64,000 nucleotides of DNA from UBA1479 sp963976055 (GCA_963976055.1 CAXBJB010000004.1:248001-312000), one strand, 5' to 3'; counted from the first letter of the stretch, positions 1-9,298 are shown. Notes: generated from the letters alone by a model not told the origin. Numbers and translations: made by a program.

Positions 1-1630
1 CGCCGAGGCGGCGCTTCTTGTCGTCCTCGTAGGACTGATAGTTGCCTTCGAACCACACCACCTGGCTGTTGCCTTCGAAGGCGATGATGTGGGTCGCCAG
101 GCGGTCGAGGAACCAGCGGTCGTGCGAGGTGATGAGCACGCAGCCGGCGAAATCACTTAAGGATTCTTCCAGCGCCATCAGGGTATCGACGTCCAGATCG
201 TTGGTGGGTTCGTCGAGCAGCAGCACGTTGGCGCCGGACAGCAGCATCTTGGCCAGGTGCACGCGGTTGCGCTCCCCGCCCGACAGCTGGCCGACCTTCT
301 TCTGCTGGTCGCCGCCCTTGAAATTGAATTGCGCGACATAGGCGCGGGACTGCATGGCCCGCTTGCCGAGCACGATCTCGTCGTTGCCGCCGGAGATTTC
401 CTGCCACACGGTCTTGTCGGCGGCGAGCGCGTCGCGGCTTTGGTCGACGTAGCCGAGGATCACCGTGTCGCCGACGCGCAGTTCGCCGCCGTCGGGCTTT
501 TCCTGATCGGTGATCATGCGGAACAGGGTGGTCTTGCCCGCCCCGTTGGGGCCGATGATGCCGACGATGGCGCCCGGCGGAATCTTGAACGTCAGGTCCT
601 CGATCAGCAGCCGGTTGCCGTAGCCCTTGCGCAGGTGTTCGGCCTGGATCACCAGGTCGCCCAGGCGGGGGGCCGGCGGAATGATGATCGACGCCGTGCC
701 CATGACCTTTTCCTCGGACTTGGCGACCAGATCGTCATAGCGCGCGATACGCGCCTTGGATTTGTCCTGGCGGGCGCGGGGCGACTGGCGGATCCATTCC
801 AATTCCTGCTTCAGGGTGCGCTGGCGGGCCGATTCCTCGCGCTCCTCCTGGGCCAGGCGCTTCTGTTTCTGTTCCAGCCAGCTGGAATAGTTGCCTTCGT
901 AGGGGATGCCCTGGCCGCGGTCGATTTCGAGAATCCAGCCCGTGACGTTGTCGAGGAAGTAGCGGTCGTGGGTGACGATCATCACCGTGCCGTCATACTC
1001 GGCGAGGAAGCGTTCCAGCCAGGCCACGCTTTCGGCGTCCAGGTGGTTGGTGGGCTCGTCAAGCAGCAGGATTTCAGGTTTCTGCAGCAGCAGGCGGCAG
1101 AGCGCCACGCGGCGCCGCTCGCCGCCCGACAGCTTAGTCACGTCGGCGTCGCCCGGCGGGCAGCGCAGGGCGTCCATGGCGATCTCGATGGTGCGGTCCA
1201 GTTCCCAGCCGTTCACGGCGTCGATCTTTTCCTGCAATTCGCCCTGTTCGGCGAGGAGCGCGTTCATCTCGTCGTCGTCCATGGGCTCGGCGAATTTGGC
1301 CGACAGTTCGTTGAAGCGGTCGACCAGGTCCTTGACCTCGCCCAGGCCGGCGGTGACGTTTTCCTCGACCGTCAGCTTGGGGTCGAGTTCCGGTTCCTGT
1401 TCCAGATAGCCGACGCGCGCCCCCTCGGCGGCCCAGGCTTCGCCCGAATAGTCCTTGTCCTTGCCGGCCATGATCTTCAGCAGGGTCGATTTCCCGGCGC
1501 CGTTGGCGCCCAGCACACCGATCTTGGCATCGGGAAGGAACGACAGGGTCAGGCCCTTAAGAATCTCGCGCCCGCCGGGATAGACCTTGCGGACGTCTTT
1601 CATGACATAGGAATACTGATAACTGGCCAT
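1..1630 (-). CDS. ettA: Energy-dependent translational throttle protein EttA (ABC-F ATPase), 3' end cut by window edge
   Basis: The minus-strand reading begins at ATG 1628-1630 and runs open for 543 codons to the window edge. EttA proteins are about 555 aa, so only about a dozen C-terminal residues are missing. Two ABC modules are visible: a first Walker A GANGAGKS at residues 41-48 with an LSGGERRR signature and LLLDEPTNHLD Walker B, then a second GPNGAGKT and LSGGERNR with LLLDEPTNDLD. There are no membrane segments, as expected for soluble ABC-F proteins that bind the ribosomal E site and gate translation according to ATP/ADP level. The N-terminal MASYQYSYVM and the overall spacing fit EttA rather than Uup or YheS. 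It is transcribed away from the exonuclease gene at 1823. Confidence 0.95.
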   Translation of the reverse strand, partial: MASYQYSYVMKDVRKVYPGGREILKGLTLSFLPDAKIGVLGANGAGKSTLLKIMAGKDKDYSGEAWAAEGARVGYLEQEPELDPKLTVEENVTAGLGEVKDLVDRFNELSAKFAEPMDDDEMNALLAEQGELQEKIDAVNGWELDRTIEIAMDALRCPPGDADVTKLSGGERRRVALCRLLLQKPEILLLDEPTNHLDAESVAWLERFLAEYDGTVMIVTHDRYFLDNVTGWILEIDRGQGIPYEGNYSSWLEQKQKRLAQEEREESARQRTLKQELEWIRQSPRARQDKSKARIARYDDLVAKSEEKVMGTASIIIPPAPRLGDLVIQAEHLRKGYGNRLLIEDLTFKIPPGAIVGIIGPNGAGKTTLFRMITDQEKPDGGELRVGDTVILGYVDQSRDALAADKTVWQEISGGNDEIVLGKRAMQSRAYVAQFNFKGGDQQKKVGQLSGGERNRVHLAKMLLSGANVLLLDEPTNDLDVDTLMALEESLSDFAGCVLITSHDRWFLDRLATHIIAFEGNSQVVWFEGNYQSYEDDKKRRLG

Positions 1631-1822
1631 TTTCGGGGGCTTTCAACGAAGCGAGGGGGATGGTTCCGGCGCGCTGTTTAGCGGATCGCGCGGGGCCTGA
1701 CAACAAGACTTGGGGGGCGGCTTGACGTAACGCAATCCCCATCCGGCCCCGGCGTGGTAAAGTTTTTTCGCAACAAGGTTGGGAGGCCTCGTTCCTTGGA
1801 CCGTTTCGAGATCATCCGCGCC

Positions 1823-2719
1823 ATGAGCATGCGGCGGTTGGCGGGCTGGGCCTTGGGCCTGTTGGCCGTTGCCGCCATGGCGGTTCTGGCGGCCGTTGCC
1901 TGGCGGCTCAGAGACGGTGGTGGGACCGCCGATTTCCTGTGGACCTGGGGGTCGGGTGCGGCGGTCTTGGTCCTGGCATTCGCCGCCATCTGGGCGCAGC
2001 TGGATCACCTGCTGCATGTCCGCGAATTCGACAAGAGCGCCCTGCCCGCGCGGCCGGAACTCTATGACTTCGACCAGCTCAACCCGCCCATGCATCTCGA
2101 GGAACTGGGCGGCAAGAAGCTGAAGAACCTGACCTTCGTGGTGTTCGACACGGAAACCACGGGCCTCAAGCCCTCGGAAGGGGACGAGATCATCTCCATC
2201 GCGGGCGTGCGCGTGACAGGCGGGCGCATCGACGAGGACACGCCCTTTTCCCGCCTGGTCCATCCGGGCAGGAAAATCCCCAAGGCGTCCATCCGCTTTC
2301 ACGGCATCACCGACGACATGGTCAAGGGCGAGCCGCCGATCGGCGCGGTGCTGCCCACCTTCAAGGCCTTCGTGGGCGAGGCGGTGCTGGTCGCCCATAA
2401 CGCCGCCTTCGACGTCCGCTTTCTCAAGCTGAAGGAAGCGGCCACGGGCGTGATCTTCGATAACATGGTGCTGGATTCCCTGCTGCTGTCCGTGTTCCTC
2501 GACGCGGAAAGCCGCAACCATTCGCTGGACGCCATCGCCGAACGCCTGGGCGTCGCGGTCGAGGGCCGCCACACCGCATTGGGCGACAGCATCGTCACCG
2601 CCAAGGTGTTCCTGCGCATGCTCGACATGCTGGAAGCCCGCGGCATCACCACCCTGCGTCAAGCGGTTGATGCCTCGATCCGGATGGAACACGTGCGGGA
2701 GATGCAGAAAAGGTTCTAG
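1823..2719 (+). CDS. Membrane-anchored DEDDh 3'-5' exonuclease (DnaQ/epsilon-like)
   Basis: With the ATG at 1823 the product is 298 aa. Two hydrophobic helices (about residues 5-28 and 41-63) precede a soluble exonuclease domain. Exo I is FDTETTG, with the acidic pair at about 109-111. Exo II is HNAAFD and Exo III ends HTALGD, which is the DEDDh signature of the epsilon/RNase T family. A GTG at 1754 in the same frame would add 23 residues; neither start has a strong ribosome binding site, so the start is uncertain. It is probably an inner-membrane-tethered nuclease facing the cytoplasm. In other proteobacteria such exonucleases occur beside CBS/nucleotidyltransferase proteins and acetate-type symporters. 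Both are present here, with one aldo/keto reductase in between. The substrate is unknown. Confidence 0.88.
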   Translation: MSMRRLAGWALGLLAVAAMAVLAAVAWRLRDGGGTADFLWTWGSGAAVLVLAFAAIWAQLDHLLHVREFDKSALPARPELYDFDQLNPPMHLEELGGKKLKNLTFVVFDTETTGLKPSEGDEIISIAGVRVTGGRIDEDTPFSRLVHPGRKIPKASIRFHGITDDMVKGEPPIGAVLPTFKAFVGEAVLVAHNAAFDVRFLKLKEAATGVIFDNMVLDSLLLSVFLDAESRNHSLDAIAERLGVAVEGRHTALGDSIVTAKVFLRMLDMLEARGITTLRQAVDASIRMEHVREMQKRF

Positions 2720-2726
2720 CGGCCCG

Positions 2727-3638
2727 CTAAAGCGCCGCCACGTAGTCCGCTATCCGGCGGCGGTTGGCGCCGTCCGGCAGCGCCCCCCGCGCCGCGCCCA
2801 TGTTCTCCGTCATATGGTCGACGCGCGTGGTCGCCGGGATGGCGCAGGTCACGGCCGGGTGGGCGACGATCCACTTCAACAGTACCTGGGCCCAGTTGGC
2901 GGCCCCGATTTCGGCGGCGGCGGGCGGCAGGGGGCGGCCCCGCAGGCGGTCGATCAGGGCGCCGCGCTGGAACGGCCGGTTGGCGATCACGGCGATGCCC
3001 TTTTCAGCGGCCAGCGGCAGCAGGCGCTGTTCCGCCTCGCGGTCGTCGATGTTGTAGGTCAGCTGCACGAAGTCGATGGGCTGCGACGTCATGATGGATG
3101 CAAGTTCATCGTGGCGGCGGCCGTGGGAGGTGGTGATGCCGATATGGCGCACGCGGCCCTGTGCCTTCCAGTCCAGGAGCGTTTCCAGATGGCCTTCCCA
3201 GCCGAGCAGGTTGTGGACCTGCAACAGGTCGAAGGGGCGCACGCCCCAAAGCCGTTCCGATTCCGCCATCTGGCGCATGCCGTGGTCCTGGCCCGGCGTC
3301 CACACCTTGGTCGCGGCGAACAGGCCCTTGGGCCTTCCCAGGGCGGCCAGCCCATGGCCGATGACGGCCTCGGACGAGCCGTACATGGGCGAGGAATCGA
3401 TCATGCCGCCTCCCAGGTCGAAGAAGGTCTTCAGCACCCGGGTGCGGGCGGCGCGGGCGGACATGTCGTCGCCCACGTCGAAGGTCAGCCAACTGCCCAT
3501 GCCGATGACGGGAACGGCCGCGCCGGTCCCGGGGACGGTTTTGGTGATCGGGGCGGCTGCCGCGGCAAGGCCGCCGGGCAGGCCGGCGGCCAGACCCGCC
3601 AAGGCGGTGCATTCCAGAAAACGGCGGCGCGTCAGCAT
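2727..3638 (-). CDS. Aldo/keto reductase with twin-arginine signal
   Basis: 303 aa from ATG 3636-3638. The N-terminus MLTRRRFLE followed by a hydrophobic Ala/Gly/Leu stretch and AAAA matches a Tat signal, so export of the folded protein to the periplasm is predicted. The mature part is an AKR barrel. The catalytic tetrad appears as Asp and Tyr in MIDSSPMYG, Lys in ATKVW and His in LQVHN. A longer open frame extends upstream to 3941, but it overlaps the downstream-facing CBS gene and lacks family sequence, so the Tat start is preferred. The gene sits 5 bp from the stop of the CBS/nucleotidyltransferase gene on the same strand and is probably cotranscribed. The substrate cannot be inferred. Periplasmic AKRs are uncommon, since the NADPH cofactor must be carried inside the exported protein. 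Confidence 0.88.
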   Translation of the reverse strand: MLTRRRFLECTALAGLAAGLPGGLAAAAAPITKTVPGTGAAVPVIGMGSWLTFDVGDDMSARAARTRVLKTFFDLGGGMIDSSPMYGSSEAVIGHGLAALGRPKGLFAATKVWTPGQDHGMRQMAESERLWGVRPFDLLQVHNLLGWEGHLETLLDWKAQGRVRHIGITTSHGRRHDELASIMTSQPIDFVQLTYNIDDREAEQRLLPLAAEKGIAVIANRPFQRGALIDRLRGRPLPPAAAEIGAANWAQVLLKWIVAHPAVTCAIPATTRVDHMTENMGAARGALPDGANRRRIADYVAAL

Positions 3639-3643
3639 GACAC

Positions 3644-5113
3644 CTATTGTAGCACGTCGCCGGTGAATTCGCCCCGCATGCGGTCGCGCAGGCGGCGGAT
3701 GGCTTCGAAGGAATCCTTCAGCATGTCCGCCTCGCGCCGCGTCAGGCTGCGCGGATGGACATAGTTGGTGACCGGGCGGCCGGCCTGGAAATCGGCGATC
3801 TGTTGGCGCAGCAGCAGGTGCGAGATATGCCGGTAGGCGCCCTGTAGGTAATCGGCCTCGTCCCTGGCCAGGACGCCGCGCTCGTCCAGGGCCTGCATGC
3901 GCTCCAGCGTCGAGTTGATCGCCAGGCCCTCGCGCAGGCACAAAAGCCGCATGGCCTCGACCAGCGGCAGGGTGCCGGAATGCTTCAGGTTGAGGTAACC
4001 CTTGTAGCCCGCGGCATCGCGTTCCTTCATGGTGATGAAGCGGCCGAACCAGCCGATCGCCGGGCCGTGATCCTGGTCGTCCTCGAACATTTCACGCAGG
4101 AACATATGGTTGCCCCGGGCCGTCTCGACGACGTGGCGGCGCAGGCCGTCGGCCAGGTCCGCCCGGCCCCAGGCGGACCTGAAATCGAAGAAGATGTCGC
4201 ACAGCCGCAGCATGGTCGTGCCGCGCTTGCGGCTCCACAGGCTGATCTGCGCCTTCCACTGGCTGAGGGTCTTGCGCCACAGCGGATTGGTCGCCATGAC
4301 GAAGCCCTTGCACAGCGGCAGGCCGATGGTGTCCAGGTCCTGTGTCATGCGTTCGCCCAGATCGATGAACCAGGCGTCGATCTCCGTATGCCGGTCGTCG
4401 GGATAGTCCTCCAGGATGAAGCCGTTGTCCTGGTCCGGGAACAGGAAGCTCTCGCCGCGCCCGCCCGACCCCATGACGATGACCGAGAAGTCGACCGGCG
4501 GCGGACCCAGGCCTTCGGCGGCCATGGCGGCAAGCGCGCCGTCGACCACGCGGCGGTAGATGTCGAGATTGATGTTGCTGAGCAGGGCCTGGATCTCGGG
4601 CGCCGGCAGGTTGTCCCGGAACAGCTGGTCGGCGAGCGTGACCTGCGCCCGCTTGACCCGGGCCAGACCGGCGACGTCGCCGGCCTGGGTCAGGCTGTCG
4701 ATCTGCGCCATCAGGGTGCGCGACGCCACGGCGAGGGTGTCGTTCAGGTTCAGCATGCCGGTCAGGCGGCCGCCGGGGCCGACCACGGGCATGTGGCGCA
4801 GGCCGGTCCGGCGCATGACGGCGATCGCCTGGTAAAGGTACTCGGTTTCCCCGATCACGCGGAGCGGCCGTGTCATGACCTGGGCGGCCGGCGTGTCGGC
4901 GGCGGCGCGGAACAGGGCGCGCCGGGCGATGTCGTGTTCCGTGATGATGCCGTCGGGCCGTCCGTCCGGCTCCGTGAGGACGACGCCCGAAGCCCCCGAA
5001 TCGGCCATCAGCCGCACCACATCGCCCAACAGGGCATCCGTGGGCAGGCTGGGCGGCATCGCGGCCATGGCCTCGCGCACCAGCATGCGGAATATGGCGG
5101 TTCGAGGCTCCAT
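3644..5113 (-). CDS. CBS-domain / putative nucleotidyltransferase protein (DUF294 type)
   Basis: 489 aa from ATG 5111-5113. Residues about 15-130 are a CBS pair (IITEHDIARR and LTGMLNLND half-motifs) that would bind an adenine nucleotide. Residues about 150-330 hold a DUF294-type nucleotidyltransferase domain with GSGGRGES at 215-222 and the acidic pair in FPDQDN at 227-229, which resembles the GS-x9-D-x-D core of GlnD-like enzymes. The C-terminal 150 residues match the helical partner domain of this family. An in-frame start further upstream would add 45 low-similarity residues. The architecture suggests energy-state-dependent nucleotidyl transfer to a protein or small molecule. Its target is unknown; neighbours suggest a link to the symporter at 5881. 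Confidence 0.88.
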   Translation of the reverse strand: MEPRTAIFRMLVREAMAAMPPSLPTDALLGDVVRLMADSGASGVVLTEPDGRPDGIITEHDIARRALFRAAADTPAAQVMTRPLRVIGETEYLYQAIAVMRRTGLRHMPVVGPGGRLTGMLNLNDTLAVASRTLMAQIDSLTQAGDVAGLARVKRAQVTLADQLFRDNLPAPEIQALLSNINLDIYRRVVDGALAAMAAEGLGPPPVDFSVIVMGSGGRGESFLFPDQDNGFILEDYPDDRHTEIDAWFIDLGERMTQDLDTIGLPLCKGFVMATNPLWRKTLSQWKAQISLWSRKRGTTMLRLCDIFFDFRSAWGRADLADGLRRHVVETARGNHMFLREMFEDDQDHGPAIGWFGRFITMKERDAAGYKGYLNLKHSGTLPLVEAMRLLCLREGLAINSTLERMQALDERGVLARDEADYLQGAYRHISHLLLRQQIADFQAGRPVTNYVHPRSLTRREADMLKDSFEAIRRLRDRMRGEFTGDVLQ

Positions 5114-5880
5114 GGTGCGGCTACCGTTCTCCCCATTCGTTCCGGCCGCGTCCCAATCAAGGCCGCCGCGGCGCCGCCACGGCGCGCGGACAGGGGCGCA
5201 CGCTGGGATGGCGGAGAAAACCCTAGCCGAGCATGGCGGCGGAAACAAACGGCTTGCGCGCCGTGTCCGCGAAAATGACGCGTTTAGCAGGCATAAATGT
5301 GTGTATCTTTCACAAAAGATAAATTTGAAATAGAAAATATTGTGAAAGAATTAGTCGAGGCACGATTACTTGCCCGTTAACAGTGTGCGCTGCAACAAAA
5401 CAGGCGCCTCAAGGGAATCCTTTATTTTGCGGACTGGGCTTTGTCTCTACCAGTTGTGCGAATTAGCAGAAAATGTTATTAGGATTCTAACTTCGCGGGC
5501 CGGACGAGGAGAGTCAGTCGGCCGGCGGAGGAAACGGAAACGATAACAATAAAATTCCGCAGGGATGCACATGCGCCGGAAAGGCGTGGGAGGCGTAATA
5601 TCCTACACCAAATCTCCAGAGTTTGTGTGTCTGGCGTCGAGAGGGTGGGCTCGATCAGAGCCTTCTTCACCTGGACCGGGGCCTAACGGCGGCATTTTGT
5701 TGTTGTGAATTTCGGGCGGCCACCGGGTTCCGGCATGTCCTGATTTTCAGTCGTTTCGCCACATTCGGCATTTGGGGGTGGTCCCCGGGTGTCGTCTGTT
5801 TCGGTGTCCGCTTAGGCGTTGGACAACGGGTTAACGACCGCACGGCGCCAAGGATCCGAACAGAAGGGGAGAAATGAATC
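5114..5880. promoter_or_regulatory. 767-bp divergent intergenic region with AT-rich island
   Basis: No convincing gene lies here; the short frames lack family sequence and ribosome binding sites. The stretch 5290-5480 is clearly AT-richer than its surroundings. It contains a 10-bp inverted repeat, TCTTTCACAA at 5306-5315 and TTGTGAAAGA at 5340-5349, with 24 bp between the arms. It is likely to hold promoters and operators for the divergent nucleotidyltransferase gene and the symporter, and a long 5' leader for the symporter. Confidence 0.5.
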
Positions 5881-7860
5881 TTGTCAGCTAAAGTAGTGTG
5901 GCTGTTCATATTCGTTGCGCTTTATTGGGCCTATTGCATTTATTGGGGCATCAAGGGCGCGCGGATGTCGAAAACGGCCAGCGATTACTTCATCTCGGGC
6001 CGCCAGCTCGCGATGTGGGTCTTCGTGCTGGCCGCCACGGCAACATCGTTCTCGGGCTGGACCTTTATGGGCCATCCGGGGCTGATCTACCGTGACGGTT
6101 TCCAGTACGCATACGCGTCGTTCTACGCGATCACCATTCCGTTTACCGGCGTGATGTTCCTGAAACGCCAGTGGATGATTGGCAAACGCTTCGGTTTCGT
6201 GACACCGGGCGAGATGCTGGCCACTTATTTCCAGGGGGATGCGATCCGTATCCTCGTGGTGATCGTGGCCCTGCTGTTCTCGATCCCGTATCTCGGGCTG
6301 CAGCTCCGCGCGTCGGGCCTTCTGTTCAACGCTCTGACCGACGGCTTGGTCGGTGTTGAATTCGGCATGTGGCTGCTGTCTGCGGTCGTGTTCATCTACG
6401 TGGCGTCCGGCGGTCTTCGCGCCGTGGCCTATGTGGACACGGTGCAGTGCATCCTGCTGGCCTTCGGCATCATCGTCATCGGCGTCATCGCCTATAGCGA
6501 GCTGGGCGGCTGGACCGCCTTTGGCCAGGAACTGGCCAAAATGGGTCAGACGGATATCGGCAAATGGAAGACCACCCAGGGCTGGGGCGGGGGCGACTAC
6601 AACGCCTACCTCGCCATTCCGGGCGTCATCCAGTTCACCGCCGGTCTCGGCAAGGAAACCCCGGTGGGGGGTCTTTGGACAGGCATCATGGTGCTGACCT
6701 ACATGTTCGCGCTCATGGGCATTCACTCCGCTCCGGCGTTCACCATGTGGTCGTTCTCCAACACCAACCCGCGGCCGTTCGCGCCGCAGCAGGTGTGGGC
6801 GTCGGCCTTCGGTATCGGTGCCATCCTGTTCTTCTTCACCGCGGCCCAGGGCATGGGTGCCCACTTCCTTGGTGCCACGCCCGCCTTCAACGATGCGGGT
6901 ATTGGGATCTCCAAGGTGCTTCCGGATCTGACCGCCAACAAGCAAGGCGGGATCGTCGGACATTACATCAACCTGGTGGGCGATACGGCCCCATGGCTGG
7001 TCGGCCTTCTCGCCGTCTGCGCCTTGGCCGCCATGCAGTCCACCGGCGCGGCGTATATGTCCACCGCCGGCGGCATGCTGACGCGTGACTTGTACAAGCG
7101 CTACCTGAATCCGGGTGCGGACCATGCCACGCAGAAGCTGTTCGGCCGTATCGGCGTCTTGATCATCGTTCTCTCGGCTCTGGTCGTTGCCACGTTCTCG
7201 GCTGACGCGCTGGTGCTGTTGGGTGGTCTGGCCGTTGCCTTCGGCTTCCAGATGTGGCCGTCCCTGGCCGCCATCTGCTGGTTCCCGTGGATCACCCGTC
7301 AGGGTGCGACGCTGGGTCTGGCGGCTGGCTGTCTTGCGGTCATCTTTACCGAAAACTTCGGCGCCTCCATTGCCGGCTTCTTCGGTATCGAACTGGGCTG
7401 GGGCCGTTGGCCCTGGACGATCCACTCGGCCGGTTGGGGGATTCTCTTCAACGCGACCATCTGCGTGATCGTCTCCGCCATGACCCAGGACGAAGGGGCC
7501 ATGCAGCATCGCATGAAGTATCACAACTTCCTGCGTGAGCATGCCTCCCTGCCGGAATCCAAGAAAAGCCTGGTCCCCGTTGCTTGGGGCATCACGCTGA
7601 TCTGGCTGTTCTTCGGCATCGGCCCGGGCGCCGTTATCGGTAACGATATCTTCGGTGCTCCGAATGCCGGTTACGAGGCCTGGACCTTCGGCATCCCGTC
7701 CATCTGGGCCTGGCAGATCATCTGGTGGATCCTGGGTGTCTTCATGATGTGGTTCTTGGCCTACAAGATGGAGATGTCCACGGTTCCCGATCGCGAGATC
7801 GAAGCCTTGGTGGATGATATCGGCGATGCCGTGACCGCCCACGGGCCGGAACCCCAATAA
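5881..7860 (+). CDS. Sodium:solute symporter (SSS family; acetate/proline-type)
   Basis: 659 aa with 13 or more hydrophobic segments across its length. The N-terminal DYFISGRQLAMWVF, the SGWTFMGHPG segment and the GGLRAVAYVD motif are typical of SSS transporters, which import carboxylates, amino acids or similar solutes with Na+. The start is a TTG at 5881. AAGGGGAG at 5863-5870 gives a spacing of about 10 nt, while an ATG at 5874 opens only a five-codon frame. A strong terminator follows the stop. Its neighbours (CBS/nucleotidyltransferase and exonuclease) are those often found beside ActP-like symporters, although no DUF4212 partner gene is present. The substrate is not determinable from sequence alone. 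Confidence 0.92.
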   Translation: MSAKVVWLFIFVALYWAYCIYWGIKGARMSKTASDYFISGRQLAMWVFVLAATATSFSGWTFMGHPGLIYRDGFQYAYASFYAITIPFTGVMFLKRQWMIGKRFGFVTPGEMLATYFQGDAIRILVVIVALLFSIPYLGLQLRASGLLFNALTDGLVGVEFGMWLLSAVVFIYVASGGLRAVAYVDTVQCILLAFGIIVIGVIAYSELGGWTAFGQELAKMGQTDIGKWKTTQGWGGGDYNAYLAIPGVIQFTAGLGKETPVGGLWTGIMVLTYMFALMGIHSAPAFTMWSFSNTNPRPFAPQQVWASAFGIGAILFFFTAAQGMGAHFLGATPAFNDAGIGISKVLPDLTANKQGGIVGHYINLVGDTAPWLVGLLAVCALAAMQSTGAAYMSTAGGMLTRDLYKRYLNPGADHATQKLFGRIGVLIIVLSALVVATFSADALVLLGGLAVAFGFQMWPSLAAICWFPWITRQGATLGLAAGCLAVIFTENFGASIAGFFGIELGWGRWPWTIHSAGWGILFNATICVIVSAMTQDEGAMQHRMKYHNFLREHASLPESKKSLVPVAWGITLIWLFFGIGPGAVIGNDIFGAPNAGYEAWTFGIPSIWAWQIIWWILGVFMMWFLAYKMEMSTVPDREIEALVDDIGDAVTAHGPEPQ

Positions 7861-7888
7861 TCCGGGGTACCGGAACCTAAGGAACCCG

Positions 7889-7927
7889 ATCGGGGGGAGG
7901 GCTTCGGCTTTCCCCCCGATTTCTTTC
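7889..7927 (+). terminator. Rho-independent terminator after the symporter gene
   Basis: ATCGGGGGGA at 7889-7898 pairs perfectly with TCCCCCCGAT at 7911-7920. The loop contains GCTTCGGC and the stem is followed by TTCTTT. It lies 28 bp after the symporter stop. Confidence 0.85.
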
Positions 7928-8103
7928 CAGCATTCGCCTTCGGCATTTTCCGTGTGTTCACCGCCCGCCGCGAAAAAATTCCGCCTTTTTGCGTCGCCGC
8001 CAACTTGTCGCCGTAAAAACCTTGGATGATCGCGGTCGTTCCTTGTTATGATCCGAGCACGCAGAAAGTGAAAAAACGGTAACATTCCAAGCGTCTAATC
8101 AAC

Positions 8104-8343
8104 ATGCAAAGCCTCTTCACCCCAGAATACCGATGGCTGTGGACGATCGCCCTGATGGCCGCTCTGTTCCTGCCCGTGCGCCGGTTCATTTGGGTTCTGA
8201 CCGTGCGCCGGGCCGTCGAAAAGGCGGGCGAGGACGCGGTCGACGACGCCGAACGCGGACGCCTGTTGCGCCGGGCCGGGATATCCGCTGCTCTGATGTG
8301 TTTCGTATTCTCCTATTTTTATGTCCATACCTGGTTTAAGTGA
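8104..8343 (+). CDS. Small two-helix membrane protein, unknown function
   Basis: 79 aa from ATG 8104. It has a hydrophobic helix at about residues 11-32 and a second at about 58-76, joined by a charged cytoplasmic-looking segment rich in Arg, Glu and Asp. I do not recognise the family. Its stop overlaps the GTG start of the TPR gene (GTGA), so the two are probably translationally coupled and may form a membrane complex. It lies downstream of the symporter but beyond that gene's terminator, so it likely has its own promoter. Confidence 0.7.
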   Translation: MQSLFTPEYRWLWTIALMAALFLPVRRFIWVLTVRRAVEKAGEDAVDDAERGRLLRRAGISAALMCFVFSYFYVHTWFK

Positions 8344-8975
8344 CCCCGCCCATGTCAGCTTTGTCCAATCCCCGCATCCTCAAACGCTTCATCATCTACC
8401 TGGCAATGCTGACCTTCGTCATGTTCGGGGTATGGTCGTTCTGGGGCACCTTCGTCGAAACGCCGGCCGGCGATTTCGAGGTGCGCGAGGGCGACATCAA
8501 GCTGTCCAGCGGCGAGTTCGAGGCCGCGGTCGCCGACTTCGACCGTGCCCTGGCGGTGCAGCCCAACCACCGTGGCGCCCTGTTGGGCAAGGCGGCGGCG
8601 CTGATTCAACTGCAACGCTATGACGCGGCGGAAAAGGTCCTGACCCACGCCATCGATTTCCTTAAGAACCACCTGGATCCCGACGATCCCACGGGGCGCG
8701 GCGCCCTGGCGGCGGCCTACGGCAACCGGGGCATCGTGCATGATACCCAGGGGCGGTACGAACAGGCCCTGTCGGACTATATCGACTCCCTGAAGATCGA
8801 CGCCGAAGCCGTCGAAGGCCCGGGCTTCATCGATCGGCTGCTGTACCACGATGACACGCCGTCCTCGATCCGCGACCGTGCCGAATATCTCTACAAGCAG
8901 CTTCAGATGCCCGAGGAAAAGCGCCTGCTGCGCCTGCCGCAGAAGGACGAACTGCAGCGCATGCACAAGCCGTAA
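8340..8975 (+). CDS. Membrane-anchored TPR-repeat protein
   Basis: 211 aa from GTG 8340; an ATG at 8352 is the alternative. One transmembrane helix lies at about residues 15-36. A TPR array follows: the first repeat covers the GEFEAAVADFDRALAVQPN region, the second QRYDAAEKVLTHAID, and a further repeat includes GRYEQALSDYIDSL. It should present a protein-binding scaffold, most likely on the periplasmic face. It is coupled by a 4-bp overlap to the small membrane protein upstream. Its partners are unknown. Confidence 0.82.
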   Translation: MTPPMSALSNPRILKRFIIYLAMLTFVMFGVWSFWGTFVETPAGDFEVREGDIKLSSGEFEAAVADFDRALAVQPNHRGALLGKAAALIQLQRYDAAEKVLTHAIDFLKNHLDPDDPTGRGALAAAYGNRGIVHDTQGRYEQALSDYIDSLKIDAEAVEGPGFIDRLLYHDDTPSSIRDRAEYLYKQLQMPEEKRLLRLPQKDELQRMHKP

Positions 8976-9032
8976 GGCGCGCTGCCGCGCATAGCCAATC
9001 AGCGATTTCCTGGAAAGTCTTAAACGGCGGGA

Positions 9033-9245
9033 TCAGCCGAACTTGACGACGCCGAGGACGTCCTGAAACAACACCAGGAAAAAGAACACGGCGGCGATGG
9101 AGCCGAACAGCAGACGCACGAAGTCCTGCTTTCCCTCCTCGTCGCGGTAGCGGATGCTGTGCAGCGTGATCGCCCCTGTCACGAACAGGAAGACGATGTT
9201 GACGAGCGGCTCCAGCTCCGCAGGCAATCCCAAATCCAAAAACAT
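9033..9245 (-). CDS. Small two-helix membrane protein, unknown function
   Basis: 70 aa from ATG 9243-9245. A hydrophobic helix (residues about 13-28) and a second Phe-rich helix (about 45-66) flank a short charged loop with RYRDEEGKQD. The codon use matches its neighbours and the frame has a clear start, so I take it as a real gene. I do not recognise a family. It lies downstream of the gene at 9349 on the same strand, with a terminator-like hairpin between them. Confidence 0.62.
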   Translation of the reverse strand: MFLDLGLPAELEPLVNIVFLFVTGAITLHSIRYRDEEGKQDFVRLLFGSIAAVFFFLVLFQDVLGVVKFG

Positions 9246-9298
9246 GGCGGGAAGGTAAAGGCGCCTGCCCGATTAGGCAAGCACACAGAACAAGCCTC

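Noticed and set aside
257..1681. A 474-codon plus-strand frame opposite ettA
   Set aside because: The minus-strand reading gives a full ABC-F protein; the plus-strand frame lacks any motif.
5623..5877. Short plus-strand frame of 84 codons before the symporter
   Set aside because: No ribosome binding site, no family sequence, and it ends inside the symporter's own ribosome binding region.
5884..8085. A 733-codon open frame antisense to the symporter
   Set aside because: Its composition is that of a reverse-strand shadow and it has no signal or motif, while the plus-strand symporter is unmistakable.
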